A DNA stretch of 64,000 bases from Lachnospiraceae bacterium (GTDB lineage Bacteria > Bacillota > Clostridia > Lachnospirales > Lachnospiraceae): the NCBI GenBank assembly GCA_021628825.1, contig JAJXRY010000001.1:248001-312000 (forward strand), read 5' to 3'. Positions 21,356 to 31,062 of the stretch are shown here, piece after piece. The stretch's first letter is position 1, and every line of letters starts with the position of its first letter. The notes beneath the pieces are model-generated. The model saw only the letters and a list, made by a program, of their open reading frames with translations, was not told the origin of the DNA and searched no databases. Position numbers and translations under genes: made by a program.

Positions 21356-22022
21356 ATGGAAAGGGAACAGACAACTTCAGAATATGAAAAAAAGCAATTC
21401 AATATATTGATCAGTTAATTCAGCAGGGTGATCTGCGGATCGGAAGCAAACTGCCAACAGAACGGGCCATTGCAGAAGAACTGGGAATCGGACGGAACTC
21501 AACACGTGAGGCGTTGAGTATTCTACACGGTATGGGAATGATTGAACGCATTCAGGGATCCGGAAATTATATTTCGAAGGATGCCGGAGGCTCCATTCAC
21601 AGGATCCTTAGGATGATGCTGGCGCTTGGAACTATTACGGGGAAAGAGATTGCAGACTTCAGGTGTATGATGGAAAAAAAGCAGTCTGCCTTGACCTGCT
21701 TGAGAGGGGATTAAGCAGGGAACAGCAGATTCGCTTTGAAGTAATTTTACGGGGAATGGAAGCAGCACCCTCAGAGGAATTTTTAGAGCTTGATAAGACG
21801 TTTCACGCGCAGCTTATTTGTGTAACCGAAAATCCCCTGTTTATTCTGCTTCTTGAATCAGTATCGGAGCTGTATCAGGAGCAGATCGCATGCGTCCTGC
21901 AACAGGCCGATGAGGACGGGAGAGGAGAACTTTTGACACAACACCGGGCAATTTATAACCATTTAATGCAAAAAGATAAGGAAGCAATGCTCGAAGCTAT
22001 TGACCGCCACTACATCCGATGA
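21356..22022 (+). CDS. GntR-family regulator, FadR/FCD type (frameshifted)
   Basis: DNA-binding repressor or activator that responds to a small organic acid. N-terminal winged helix: LRIGSKLPTERAIAEELGIG, then RNSTREALSILHGMGMIERI and QGSGNYIS. The C-terminal FCD domain reads AAPSEEFLELDKTFHAQLI and QHRAIYNHLMQKDKEAMLEA, including the H residues that bind a metal in this family. About 222 residues. Breaks near 21385 and 21670. It follows lrgAB in the same direction after a 180-base gap, so it may control that operon, but this is only positional. Confidence 0.8.
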
Positions 22023-22024
22023 TA

Positions 22025-22178
22025 TAGTAAGCGCAAGAGGAAAATAAGCGTCTGCGAAGCAGACATTTATTTTACTGCGCTTACTAACGAACATGCGTCT
22101 GACGAAGTCAGACAGAGAGTGTGAAACACGTGCATGTGAGTAAAAACGGCGCAAGAGGAAAATAAGCGTCTGCGAAGC
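22025..22178. repeat. Cluster of hairpin repeats
   Basis: AGTAAGCGCA at 22026 pairs with TGCGCTTACT near 22078-22087, with inner GTCTGC-GAA-GCAGAC, giving a long stem. A second stem-loop follows (CGTCTGACGAAGTCAGAC, with outer CATG arms), and then a partial direct copy of the first arm (GCGCAAGAGGAAAATAAGCG) at about 22150. The block is non-coding. It may act as a terminator or RNA processing signal, or be a mobile palindromic repeat. A related style of hairpin cluster lies at 63134-63260. Confidence 0.55.
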
Positions 22179-22224
22179 TTAAGGGGAAATAATTAAATGT
22201 AGTTGTGCGAAAACGGGGGAAAAT

Positions 22225-22646
22225 ATGGAAAAATTAAAATAAAAGAAACCGAAAATGGAATTGTTGTCACTCCGGATCAGGCATCGATAGAAGTGGTAGC
22301 TTCTTATGTAGAGGAAACATTGGAAAAGTCCGAGGTTACCATGAGGGACAGTTATAAAATAAATATTGCACTGGATGAATTGTATTCGAATATCGTTCGG
22401 TACAGTGGTGCCAGTGAAGCAAAGGTGAGCTGCGTTGTGGATGAACACACCGTGACGCTTCACCTGCAGGATAATGGAGTTCCATTTGATCCGACTGCGA
22501 AGGAAGATGCAGATATGGAACAGCTTGCGGAAGAGGAACAGATTGGTGGACGCGGTATTTTTCTGGTAAAAAAGCTGATGTCCAAGATGACGTATTGCTA
22601 TGAGAATGGATATAATGAGCTGACAGTAAAACTTCAAAGAATGTAA
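22225..22646 (+). CDS. SpoIIAB/RsbW-like ATP-binding regulator
   Basis: HATPase_c_2 domain of about 140 residues: N-box INIALDELYSNIVRYSG, G1 box LQDNGVPFDPTA, and G2 box IGGRGIFLVKKLMSKM. This is the layout of anti-sigma factor serine kinases (SpoIIAB, RsbW), which bind a sigma factor or effector and phosphorylate a STAS partner. The ATG at 22225 has GGGGA upstream, but one A is missing in the run at about 22230; in the present frame translation would need a TTG at 22204. No STAS gene is adjacent; the nearest STAS gene in the window is at 56916. An XRE-like gene follows 12 bases later. Confidence 0.8.
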
Positions 22647-22658
22647 GGAGAATGCACA

Positions 22659-23045
22659 GTGAAGGAGGTTAAAATCTATCCCAACATTGATATGCAGCGG
22701 ACCGGTGTCAGGTTGAAAGAGTTTACACAGAAAAGAGGATATTGTGTAGCGGATATTCAGGAGTACCTGCATTTGTCCTGTCCCCAGCCGGTGTACCGAT
22801 GGTTTAAGGGGATGATTCTTCCTTCGGTAGATCATTTACTGATGCTGAGTGAACTTTTAGGTGTTCATATGGAGGATCTACTGGTGAAGAAGCAGAATCC
22901 GTTGTGTTCTTCCTTTTCGATTGCATGGGTGGAACGGTTTGACTGGAATGGTGAAATCGTATATCAGGAAGAACAGAGTAAGACACAGAGCGCAAAGGTA
23001 CGATTAATGACCTATTATAAGAAATTGACAGGTCTGGTTGCATAA
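22659..23045 (+). CDS. XRE-like helix-turn-helix protein
   Basis: 128 residues, intact. The HTH reads RLKEFTQKRGYCVADIQEYL with HLSCPQPVYRWFKGMILPSV and LLMLSELLGVHMEDLLVKK, a clear HTH_3-type domain; the C-terminal 60 residues have no motif I recognise. The start is GTG 22659, supported by AAGGAG nine bases upstream (just after the stop of the ATPase gene), as no ATG is well placed. It forms a two-gene unit with the SpoIIAB-like gene and ends before a strong terminator. Confidence 0.75.
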   Translation: MKEVKIYPNIDMQRTGVRLKEFTQKRGYCVADIQEYLHLSCPQPVYRWFKGMILPSVDHLLMLSELLGVHMEDLLVKKQNPLCSSFSIAWVERFDWNGEIVYQEEQSKTQSAKVRLMTYYKKLTGLVA

Positions 23046-23193
23046 TTGCGGCTATATGCAGTAATATGAAATTGATTACGGGTGGTTGCATATACAGTAA
23101 AGATAAAGAATTGTAAGTAGAACATAGATCAGAAAAATAAGTAAAAAAACAGTTAGTAGAAAAATAAAGTGAGCTCTATAGAGAGTTTAATAG

Positions 23194-23235
23194 GATCTCG
23201 AGGATTCGTGAAAACGGATCCTTGAGGTCTTTTTT
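23194..23235 (+). terminator. Strong rho-independent terminator
   Basis: A 15-base stem, GATCTCGAGGATTCG against CGGATCCTTGAGGTC (with G-T pairs), 6-base loop, followed by six T. The flanking gap (23046-23346) shows nothing else coding. Confidence 0.85.
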
Positions 23236-23346
23236 GCTGCAATGCGTTCGGAATACTTTTGGACTAACAGTCCAATGCAAAAACCGCTTGACAGAGGCTA
23301 GAATCGGATTAAAGAAAGCAAGTCTTTAGCGGGAGGCTGTCTGCAG

Positions 23347-23662
23347 ATGAAAAAAGAATTTGTGAACGCATTAATGGAGAAATATACCTTTTTTTATAGA
23401 GATCCGGAGAAGAAAGTATATAAAAAAGTATCCCACGCAGGTTATTTCGGAAGCGGTTGATGATGAATGGTATGGTGTGATTTGTAAGTTGTGCGAGGAA
23501 TTATATTGGTATTTTAAGGAGATCGAGTATTCGGTTCGATTTATGTTTATTGAGATCAGGGTGAGGGAGCATCATTTGCAAATTTATTATCTCCTGACAG
23601 GGGGCACCAGTGAAGTAAGCAACCGGATCGATGAGATCATTGAGAAGTATGAGAGGATGTAG
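23347..23662 (+). CDS. Small hypothetical protein
   Basis: About 105 residues after joining one break in the A run near 23428: it begins KKEFVNALMEKYTFFYRDPE and continues VDDEWYGVICKLCEELYWYF, RFMFIEIRVREHHLQIYY and EVSNRIDEIIEKYERM. No domain is recognised; it is soluble and mixed alpha/beta. A GGGAGGC-like ribosome site precedes the ATG. It is followed at once by an inverted repeat at 23666. Confidence 0.5.
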
Positions 23663-23665
23663 GGA

Positions 23666-23710
23666 AAAATGAGTAAAAAGATGGATTTTATCTAGATTTG
23701 TACTCATTTT
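23666..23710. repeat. Inverted repeat AAAATGAGTA...TACTCATTTT, copy 1
   Basis: Ten-base perfect arms around a loop that includes CTAGATTTG. The whole unit closely matches 43544-43588, which lies 36 bases after the Tn916-type integrase gene, and more loosely 30526-30572. It could be a terminator for the preceding small gene or an old element end. Confidence 0.55.
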
Positions 23711-23888
23711 GCTTACAAAGAGGATGGGTGGATTATGGTATAGGTCATGGGGAACCATGCAGTTAAGCATATAATTTTTAATAATAAAGACAGAGAAAAA
23801 AAGAAGTATTTATATTGACTTTTTATGCCATGCAAAAAAATATAAGTGCAAGCATAGAAGTCAACGAAATGAAAGGGTGCTATTGTAG

Positions 23889-24482
23889 GAGCAACTGAAG
23901 AAATTATCAAGATGGCAAAAAGAGAATAATGGTACGGTTACGACTGCAGTGGAGGTTGCAGCAGGTATTTCTCGTGGAAATATCAAATACCTTGCTGACA
24001 AGGGCATGATTGAAAAAGCCGACAAGAGGTGTTTATATTTTGCCGGAGGTTTGGGATGATGAGATTTTTAATTTGCAGAGCCGTTTTAAACGAGGTATCT
24101 ATTCGCATGAAACGGCGCTGTTCCTTTGGAATTTAACGGATAGGACACCGAACAGATATCGCATGACGTTTCCTGCGAATTATAATATGACAAAGCCCAA
24201 GGAAGAAAATATTCGTTGTGTGCAATGCAAGGGAGCCTTGTATGATTTGGGCGTGGCAGAAGTGCTTACGCCGGGCGGAAATACCGTAAGGGCTTATAGT
24301 GTGGAGCGCACGCTCTGTGATATTTTGCGTCCACATAGTTGTGTGGATATTCAGGTAGTGACGGAGGCGTTTAAACGTTATGCAACCAGAACGGATAAAA
24401 AAATATTCCGCTCTTGTCAGAGTATGCCAAAAACTTGAAGGTGGAGAAAAAACTCAGAGCCTATCTGGAGGTGTTATTGTGA
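23889..24482 (+). CDS. abiEi: AbiEi-type antitoxin (frameshifted)
   Basis: Antitoxin and repressor of type IV AbiE systems. N-terminal winged-helix: LSRWQKENNGTVTTAVEVAA, then GISRGNIKYLADKGMIEKAD and VYILPEVWDDE; the C-terminal domain reads RGIYSHETALFLWNLTDRTP and YSVERTLCDILRP, both hallmark segments of the family. After a break near 24398 the end is LLSEYAKNLKVEKKL. The start is unresolved: a TAG lies just before codon GAG 23889, so a base change or alternative start must be assumed. It overlaps the toxin start by GTGA. The toxin is truncated. Confidence 0.78.
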
Positions 24483-24589
24483 AAAATGCAATGCAGCTAA
24501 AATCCATTATTAAAAATCTTGCAAACGAAAAACATATATCCGCGCAACTGGTCATGCAGAACTTTATGTTGGAGAGATTGGCAGACTAG
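24479..24589 (+). pseudogene. abiEii: Truncated AbiEii-type toxin
   Basis: Only the first 36 residues remain: KNAMQLKSIIKNLANEKH followed by ISAQLVMQNFMLERL, the usual N-terminus of AbiEii nucleotidyltransferase toxins, which are about 280-300 residues long. The GTG start overlaps the antitoxin stop, as in intact operons. The frame stops and the following sequence belongs to an unrelated gene end, so the catalytic GSx10DxD motif is absent. This is a deletion, not a homopolymer error. Confidence 0.72.
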
Positions 24590-24600
24590 CGGAAGCGTAA

Positions 24601-24837
24601 AAGTAGTCAGAATAAATAAGGTTGGGAATAAAGTTGGGGATAAGAAACCTTTAAATTCCAGAAGGCAAAAAATTATTTCAGAAATGAGGGACAACCCGAA
24701 CATTACAACTGCAGAACTTCATAACATATTAGGTGTGAGTGAGACAGCAGTGGAAAAAAATATTTCATTTTTTTAAGAGACAATGGTTATATAGAGAGGG
24801 TTGGTTCAAAAAGGCAGGGTACTGGAAAGTATTGTAG
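24601..24837 (+). pseudogene. C-terminal winged-helix fragment (AlbA_2/RecG-like protein)
   Basis: The readable part is RRQKIISEMRDNPNITTAEL and HNILGVSETAVEKNISFL, ending DNGYIERVGSKKAGYWKVL after two single-base repairs. This is the C-terminal winged helix found on AlbA_2 / 'RecG-like' ATP-binding proteins. The upstream domains are missing, so it is a 3' fragment joined to the truncated toxin by a deletion near 24590-24600. Confidence 0.6.
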
Positions 24838-25160
24838 GTAGATGAATTATGAATTAAATAGTGTGATTATGCAAAAGGCAGTCCATAGCGGGCAGCCTTT
24901 TGTCGTGCAAAAAAATAAAAATATGATGCTTATTGTGAACGTATGGGGTATATACAATGGAAAAGCTGAAGAGCATCCGCTATAAGAAGTATTCCAGCGG
25001 TTCGCCGTATATGAAAGGTCGCGGGAATATGAGTGGAATGCAAGCTTATTACATGGTATAATGAAAAAAATATTCATATCCCCATTTGAAATTTGGGTGT
25101 TAAATTGGAGAACGAATCTGAATTCTCACTTGAAGTGCAGAGAGCGGTAAGGAAAGAAAT
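24838..25160 (+). other. Gap with one doubtful 47-codon frame
   Basis: ATG 24842 opens a 47-residue frame (MQKAVHSGQPFVVQKNKN inside it) ending at 24985; further coding-like sequence follows after that stop, so it may be the decayed start of a longer gene. No domain is recognised. The rest probably carries the promoter of the two-component operon. Confidence 0.25.
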
Positions 25161-25827
25161 ATGTTGGATATATTAATTGTAGAAGATAACAAAGAAATAG
25201 GTAATTTGCTGTGTGATTTTTTTGCGTAAGGAGAATTATACGGTTAGTGTAGCCCAGACCGGTGAAAAAGCTTTGGAATTGTACGAAAAATACGGAGCCA
25301 GAGTGATTGTGTTGGATATTATGCTTCCTGGAATGGATGGATTTGCGGTTTGCTCTAAGATTAGGGAGACTTCCAATACCCATATTTTAATTGCAAGTGC
25401 CAAGGTAGAAAAGAATGACAAATTAAAAGGTCTCAATCTTGGTGCAGATGATTACATTGAGAAACCTTATGATGTAGATATATTAATTGCCAAGATTAAT
25501 GGCATTTTCAAGAGAAAATATGGTCAATTAGAGATTGTAGAAGGGAATATCCGATTGAATACTGTTCAACAGTCATTGTTCGTAGATGGGCAGAAAAAAA
25601 GAAGTTACCGAAAAGGAGTTTGAATTGTTAAAGCTGCTCATCGAGAATAAGAATGTAACTATGAAGAAGGAGTATTTGTTTAATACAGTTTGGGGAAGTG
25701 ACAGTAATTCGGAAATTCAAACATTGACGGTACATATTAAGTGGCTTAGGGAAAAAAAATAGAAGAAGAACCCAAAAAGCCCAAGCATATTATTACAGAG
25801 TGGGGAGTAGGATATCGGTTTGAGTAA
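25161..25827 (+). CDS. OmpR-type response regulator (frameshifted)
   Basis: Two-component response regulator of about 220 residues. Receiver domain: ILIVEDNKEIGNLLCDFL (acidic pair), VIVLDIMLPGMDGFAV with the phospho-acceptor Asp, and the Lys switch in GADDYIEKPYD. The C-terminal winged helix reads VTEKEFELLKLLIENKN and LTVHIKWLREKIEE, ending ITEWGVGYRFE, which is the OmpR/PhoB class. The histidine kinase gene overlaps the stop. It probably controls the FtsX-type ABC genes downstream, as in BceRS-like systems that respond to antimicrobial peptides. Breaks near 25215, 25605 and 25758 lie in T/A runs. Confidence 0.88.
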
Positions 25828-27064
25828 GTTTAGGATTTTTACACTATGGATTGTCATTGCTGAGATATTGCTTATATTGCTGACTAATAGATTGTATTTC
25901 CATCAAAACAATGACAGTGGAGGAAGATTATATCTTGTAGAAGCAAGACGCGTGATTAAGGAAATAGAAGAACAAAAACTAGGGGCTTCCGAAATAGAAG
26001 CAATGAGTTTAAATAAGTATGAGACGATAGTAGGAATCAAAGAGTTTGCCCCCGGAGAAGCCTGTGATAATGATTATTTAGTGGAGGAAATAGCTGGTAA
26101 ACTGTATCGGATTGAATACGTAGAGGAAAGAAGTTCACGATTACCGTTGTACATAAATATCTCGTTGTTTGGTATGATGATTGTGACAATTATGGTGCTT
26201 GTGTATGTGTATCAAAAAGTCTTAAAGCCCTTTCAGGATATGAGTAATTTATCATATGAGTTGGCAAAAGGGAATCTGTCCATGCCTGTAAAAAGAAGAA
26301 AAAAAGTAAGATGTTTGGACATTTCCTGTGGGGAATGAACATGCTTCGCGAAAAGCTGGAGGACAACAAGGAGAAAGAACTTGCGTTTCAAAAGGAGCGA
26401 AAGACATTGATTCTTTCTTTATCCCATGATATTAAAACACCGCTTTCTTCTATTGAACTATACTCTAAAGCACTTTCTGAGAATTTGTATGACACACAGG
26501 AAAGAAAGGATAAAGCACTGCAGGGGATTATAAGGAACGTGAAGGAAATCAAGGGGTACGTGGACGAAATTGTAACTGCATCCAGAGAGGATTTTCTGAA
26601 TTTGGAAGTAAGTATGGGAGAGTATTATCTTTCAGAGGTTATGAAAGTCACAGAAAAATTATTATAAGGATAAGTTGTCTGTAATCCATACCGAATTTCA
26701 AGTGGATGAAATTTCAGAATGTCTTGTCAAAGGAGATAAGGATCGTATGGTTGAGGTCCTGCAAAATGTTATGGAAAATGCCATAAAATATGGCGACGGT
26801 AAGAGTATCCGGATTTCCTTTGGGGAGGAAGAGGACTGCAAATTAGTACATATCGAGAACTCGGGATGCAATCTGAAAAAAAGAGGAGCTTCCAAATATT
26901 TTCGATTCTTTTTTTATCGTGGAAGCAATAGTAACGACGTGAAGGGAAGCGGTTTGGGACTCTATATTTGCAAAATATTGATGCGTAAAATGGATGGTGA
27001 AATTTTTTTGCCGGGATGAATGGAGATGTCTTTTGCGTGACGATAGTAATTAAAAAAAGCATAA
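25820..27064 (+). CDS. Sensor histidine kinase (frameshifted)
   Basis: Membrane sensor kinase of about 410 residues. Two helices flank an extracellular loop of about 90 residues: FTLWIVIAEILLILLTN near the N-terminus and ISLFGMMIVTIMVLVYVY at about residue 118. A HAMP-like linker follows (LSYELAKGNLSMPV). The phospho-acceptor is LSLSHDIKTPLSSIELYS; N box VMENAIKYGDG; G box VKGSGLGLYICKILM. The TTG start at 25820 overlaps the regulator stop; no better ATG is near. Breaks near 26300, 26660, 26880, 26905 and 27007. A terminator follows the gene, so the ABC genes are transcribed separately. Confidence 0.87.
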
Positions 27065-27075
27065 TGGGTATGAAG

Positions 27076-27110
27076 ACTTCAGAGTTATTTCTAGTGACTC
27101 TGAAGTTTTG
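27076..27110 (+). terminator. Terminator after the kinase gene
   Basis: Ten-base perfect stem ACTTCAGAGT/ACTCTGAAGT with an 11-base loop, followed by TTTTG and further T-rich sequence. Confidence 0.8.
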
Positions 27111-27182
27111 TATTTTATTTAAGGATTATTTAATAATTTCTCTTGTAGAATGAATTTAGAAGCAAGAGAAAGGAGTGAAAAA

Positions 27183-29554
27183 ATGTATCTGAGCATACTA
27201 AAAAAAGATTTAAAACGAAAAAAAGGCAATGAATATGATTCTTCTATTATTTATCATCCTTGCCACAATGTTTGTATCGTCAAGTGTAAACAACATTATA
27301 AATGTTACCACAGCACTGGACAATTATTTTTGAAATGGCGAATGTACCAGATTATTTAGTGGCTACCATGAATAAAAATCTTTCCGTTGACATTGATGAA
27401 ACGGTAGGCTCGGCAAGTGCAGTAGATTGTTATGCAATGGAAAACATATTGTTTTTATCGTCCGATAATTTTATTTTTGAGGACGAGGATATTGTTATCA
27501 ATGGTGGTACGAATCTGGTTCAAAGCGACATTTGGATGAATTATTTTCTTTCCGATGGCAGCATCCTTGAAACGGTGAAGCCGGGAGAGTTTTATATGAC
27601 GGAGGGTAAGGCGGATGCACTTGGTGTTGATGTGGGTGATAGGTTGACGATAGAATTAAATGGTGTGAGTCGTGAATTTGTTCTTGCAGATAAAATAAAG
27701 GACGCACTTTTTGGTTCAAATCAGCTTTCTATTACCCGCTATATCATAAGTGAGGAGGATTTTGAGTGTTTCCTTTCCGTAGAAAATACGGAGGAATATT
27801 ATGGAGGTACTCTTGTTTACCTATATTCTTCCGATATGGAAAAGGTGTCGACGCAGATAAAGCCTATTGTAGATAACAGTATTCGCACAATGGACAGAGC
27901 CTTTATGGAATTCTGTTATATTTTAGATATGATCGTAGTAGGGGTTCTGCTTGTGGTAAGTATTATTCTTATTGCAATAGCATTTGTAGTTTTAAGGTTT
28001 ACCATTTTCTTTACCCTTTCTGAGGAATTCCGTGAAATCGGTGTAATGAAGGCTATTGGTATTGGCAATTTCAGGATCCGGGGCTTATACCTTGTAAAGT
28101 ATATGGGGCTTTCCGTAATCGGTGCGACTATCGGTTTTGCCCTTAGCTTCCCCTTTGGTGAAATGCTTATGAGCGTTTCCTCACAGTCAATTATTGTGGG
28201 AAATCAGAGTCCGATTTTGATAAACATTTTCTGTACGGTTCTTGTTATTGCAGTAATCTTACTGTTCTGTTATGAATGTACAGACAAAGTTAAGAAAATG
28301 ACTCCTATTGATGCTATCCGAAACGGACAGACAGGGGAACGCTTCCGAAAAAAGAGTCTTATGAGTTTAGGAAAATCGAAGCTTTCTGTAACGTCTTTCC
28401 TTGCACTTAATGATATTGCAAGTAGCCCTAAGCGTTATGGTATTATAAGCCTTACATTTTTCCTTTGTCTGTCCCTATTGCTTATACTTTCGGCAACTGT
28501 TTCTACTATGAACAGCGACAGTCTTGCTACAACATTTGGATGGGCAGATTGTGATATATATATAGACAGTAAAATCGGTGCGGAATGTATCTTAGAAGAC
28601 GGGCATGAAAAGCTTGAAAAGCACCTTAACAATATGGAGCAGACTCTTGCACAAAACGATATTCCTGCAAAATGCTATCAGGAGACAATGTTCAATTTGC
28701 CGGTAGCTTTCGGAGAAAACGAAAGTAATATCTGTATATATCAAGGCACAGGTACGACAATGGATATGTACGAATACACAGCAGGAACAGTACCACAGAA
28801 TACTGATGAAATTGCAATCACACGAATTGCAGCGGATAAACTGAACGCAGACATCGGTGATACCGTTACGATTAAAACCATTGACGGAGATAAGGAATAT
28901 ATGATTACGGGATTCTTCCAAAGTATGAATATGCAGGGAAGTGGTATCAGACTCCACAGTGATGAGTACATAAATTATGCTCAGGCAACGGGGTATGTCA
29001 ACACGCAGATCGTGTTTACAGATAACCCTGACAGCGAAGAGATTAACTGGAGAATGGAAGAAATTCAGAGAATTTTTCCTGAGTATGAAAACATAGAAAC
29101 TTGTGCTGAAACCGTAAAGGATATGCTAGGTGTTGCGGATACTCTTGCTTCAGTAAAGTCCCTTATCGTTATCCTTGCAATCATCTTAGCTGCACTCATA
29201 ACCGTGCTTATGGAGCGTTCTTTTATTGCAAAGGAGCAGGGAGAAATTGCACTTATGAAAGCCGTCGGCACAAGAAACGGAAAAATCTATGCATATCATG
29301 CTTTGAGATTCTTATTTGTAGGAATAATTACAGTTTTTATCGGAGAGATGTTCGCAATGCCCCTTACGCACCTTTGCATTGACCCAATATTTAAAATGAT
29401 GGGTATGGAGCTTGCGGTTGACTATGTGATCAATCCTGTTGAAATGTATCTTATATTCCCTATTGTAATTCTTGCTACAACAACCGTAAGTGCATTTCTG
29501 ACTTCGATTTACACAAGAAAAATTAAGTCCTCTGACACTGCTAACATTGAATAA
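27183..29554 (+). CDS. FtsX-family ABC exporter permease
   Basis: About 790 residues after joining two breaks (near 27225 and 27329). N-terminal helix AMNMILLLFIILATMFVSSS; a large extracytoplasmic domain; FtsX helices at about residues 255-350 (VGVLLVVSIILIAIAFVVL) with EEFREIGVMKAIGIG, the coupling segment; a second extracellular domain; and a last helix set with EQGEIALMKAVGTRNG. The duplicated FtsX architecture matches MacB-like/BceB-type permeases that export or remove peptides such as bacitracin, lantibiotics or cell-wall-active compounds. GAAAGGAG precedes the ATG. The ATPase gene follows 14 bases later; permease-first order is less usual. Confidence 0.87.
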
Positions 29555-29568
29555 GAAAGGAAATGATT

Positions 29569-30335
29569 ATGAATATTTTTAGAAGTAAAAAGACCTCTGT
29601 AAAAACTTATATTGTAAATAAACGCCAGAATAATGTTCTGAAAAATGTAAACTTTACCGTTTCTGAAGGTGAAATGGTAGCAATTATGGGGCCATCAGGC
29701 TCAGGGTAAATCCACTCTTTTTGTATGCTGTTTCAGGTATGGACTCCATTACTGCAGGGGGAGTGGAATTTTGTGGAAAGAATATTGCAAAAATGGATGA
29801 AAAGGCGCTTGCAGACTTACGTCTTGATGAAATGGGTTTTATTTTTCAGCAGATGTATATGCTTAAAAATCTGACCGTTCTCGACAATATTATTCTTCCA
29901 GCAGTACAATCTAAAAAGAATACCGAAACACGTAAAGAAACGGTTTCACGTGGACAGGACTTAATGCGCAAACTGGGTATTATAGAAATTGCCGATAACG
30001 ACATCAATGAAGTCTCGGGAGGGCAGCTTCAGAGAGCCTGCATCTGTAGAAGTATGATTAATAGACCTGCGGTCATATTTGCGGATGAACCGACGGGAGC
30101 TTTGAACAGAACTGCGTCAAATGAGGTAATGGAGGAACTGGTAAAGTTAAACGAAGAAGGAACAACAATTATGATGGTAACCCATGATGCAAAGGTAGCT
30201 GCAAAGTGTTCGAGAGTGTTATACATTGTAGATGGTAACATTAAGGGAGAGTATATAAGTCCGAGAGACTTAGAGATAAAAGAGAAGGATAGGGAGAGAA
30301 TGTTAAATAACTGGCTATTGGAACTGGGCTGGTAA
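29569..30335 (+). CDS. ABC transporter ATPase, MacB/LolD-like (frameshifted)
   Basis: ATP-binding subunit partnering the FtsX permease; about 255 residues. Walker A GPSGSGKSTLL is restored by removing one G and one T near 29707-29720. Q-loop IFQQMYMLKNLTVLDNIILP; signature EVSGGQLQRACICRSM; Walker B AVIFADEPTGALN; H-loop MMVTHDAKVA. These define the MacB/LolD/SalX class. Start ATG 29569 with AGAAAGGA upstream; an ATG two codons earlier is equally in frame. Likely job: drive removal or export of an antimicrobial compound, under control of the upstream two-component system. Confidence 0.87.
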
Positions 30336-30702
30336 GAATATAATGACATGTCATTTTCATTTAATCGTCAAATAATCATCAGTTGTTCACGGGTAGGCTG
30401 TGAACACTGTCTAAGAACTTTAGTGATTAATTCGGTTAAATTGGATTTGGCAAATATGCTAAGATGGCTTAAAAAGATTAAGAAAAATTGATACAACTAA
30501 AAAGAAAACCTAAGTGGAAAAAGTCTTTAGTAAAATGAGAAAATTAAGCTGTTTTACTAAGATTTTACTAAATTTGGATGACAAGATATACGAATTTATG
30601 CCACGATATGCGACGAAAACGAAGAAAACAATCTATCACAGCAAATCGTAAAAAGTGGTATAAAATCAAGGAAAATCAGTATTTTCAAGGAGTTTTTAAG
30701 GC
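30336..30702. other. Intergenic element-end region with inverted repeat and arm-like repeats
   Basis: No gene is seen. An inverted repeat TTTAGTAAAAT...ATTTTACTAAA spans 30526-30572 and resembles those at 23666 and 43544. Just after it, AAGATATACGAATTTATGCC (30583-30602) closely resembles AAGATATGCGAAGTTATGCT at 43607-43626. AAGGAG at about 30688 fits the ATG at 30703. Confidence 0.5.
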
Positions 30703-30741
30703 ATGATTAAAATATTATTTGTTTGCCACGGCAGTCCATAA
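30703..30741 (+). pseudogene. 5' remnant of a low-molecular-weight protein tyrosine phosphatase gene
   Basis: Twelve codons with a normal AAGGAG site read IKILFVCHGSP, then stop. This is the N-terminal strand and the phosphate-loop start of LMW-PTP; the intact gene at 43709 has VKILMVCHGNICRSPLAQ. At the DNA level TGCCACGGC is shared exactly and joins directly to AGTCC, lacking 12 bases of the P-loop. This marks the left side of the 30.7-43.7 kb element. Confidence 0.6.
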
Positions 30742-31062
30742 GAAAATGGGAAATTGCGTGTAAAATAGAACTTTTTGAACATTTTTGTAATTAAGTATTT
30801 ACCTATGATTTACTTATTTACATTTTATACATAAGTATGAGAAAATATCGGACAAAAAGATTAGGACATTCAATAAAATGAGTGTCCTTTTTATGTTCTA
30901 CATTGTCACTAATAGCAAGTAATTATCTTTGGCTACTCCCCCTAATGACACCCCATTTACACAGCGTTAAGGTATTAAATGTAAGGAGGACAAAGAAAAA
31001 TAAAGAGCCTCCGAAAACAAAATATTTAGTACCAGATGGTACAGAAAGAAGAGGTAGGAATT
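30742..31062. other. Left-end non-coding DNA of the integrated element
   Basis: AT-rich, no supported gene. A T-rich hairpin (GGACATTCAATAAAATGAGTGTCC followed by TTTTTA in the local sequence near 30863-30893) looks like a terminator. A short frame from about 30880 has no recognisable content. Confidence 0.35.
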
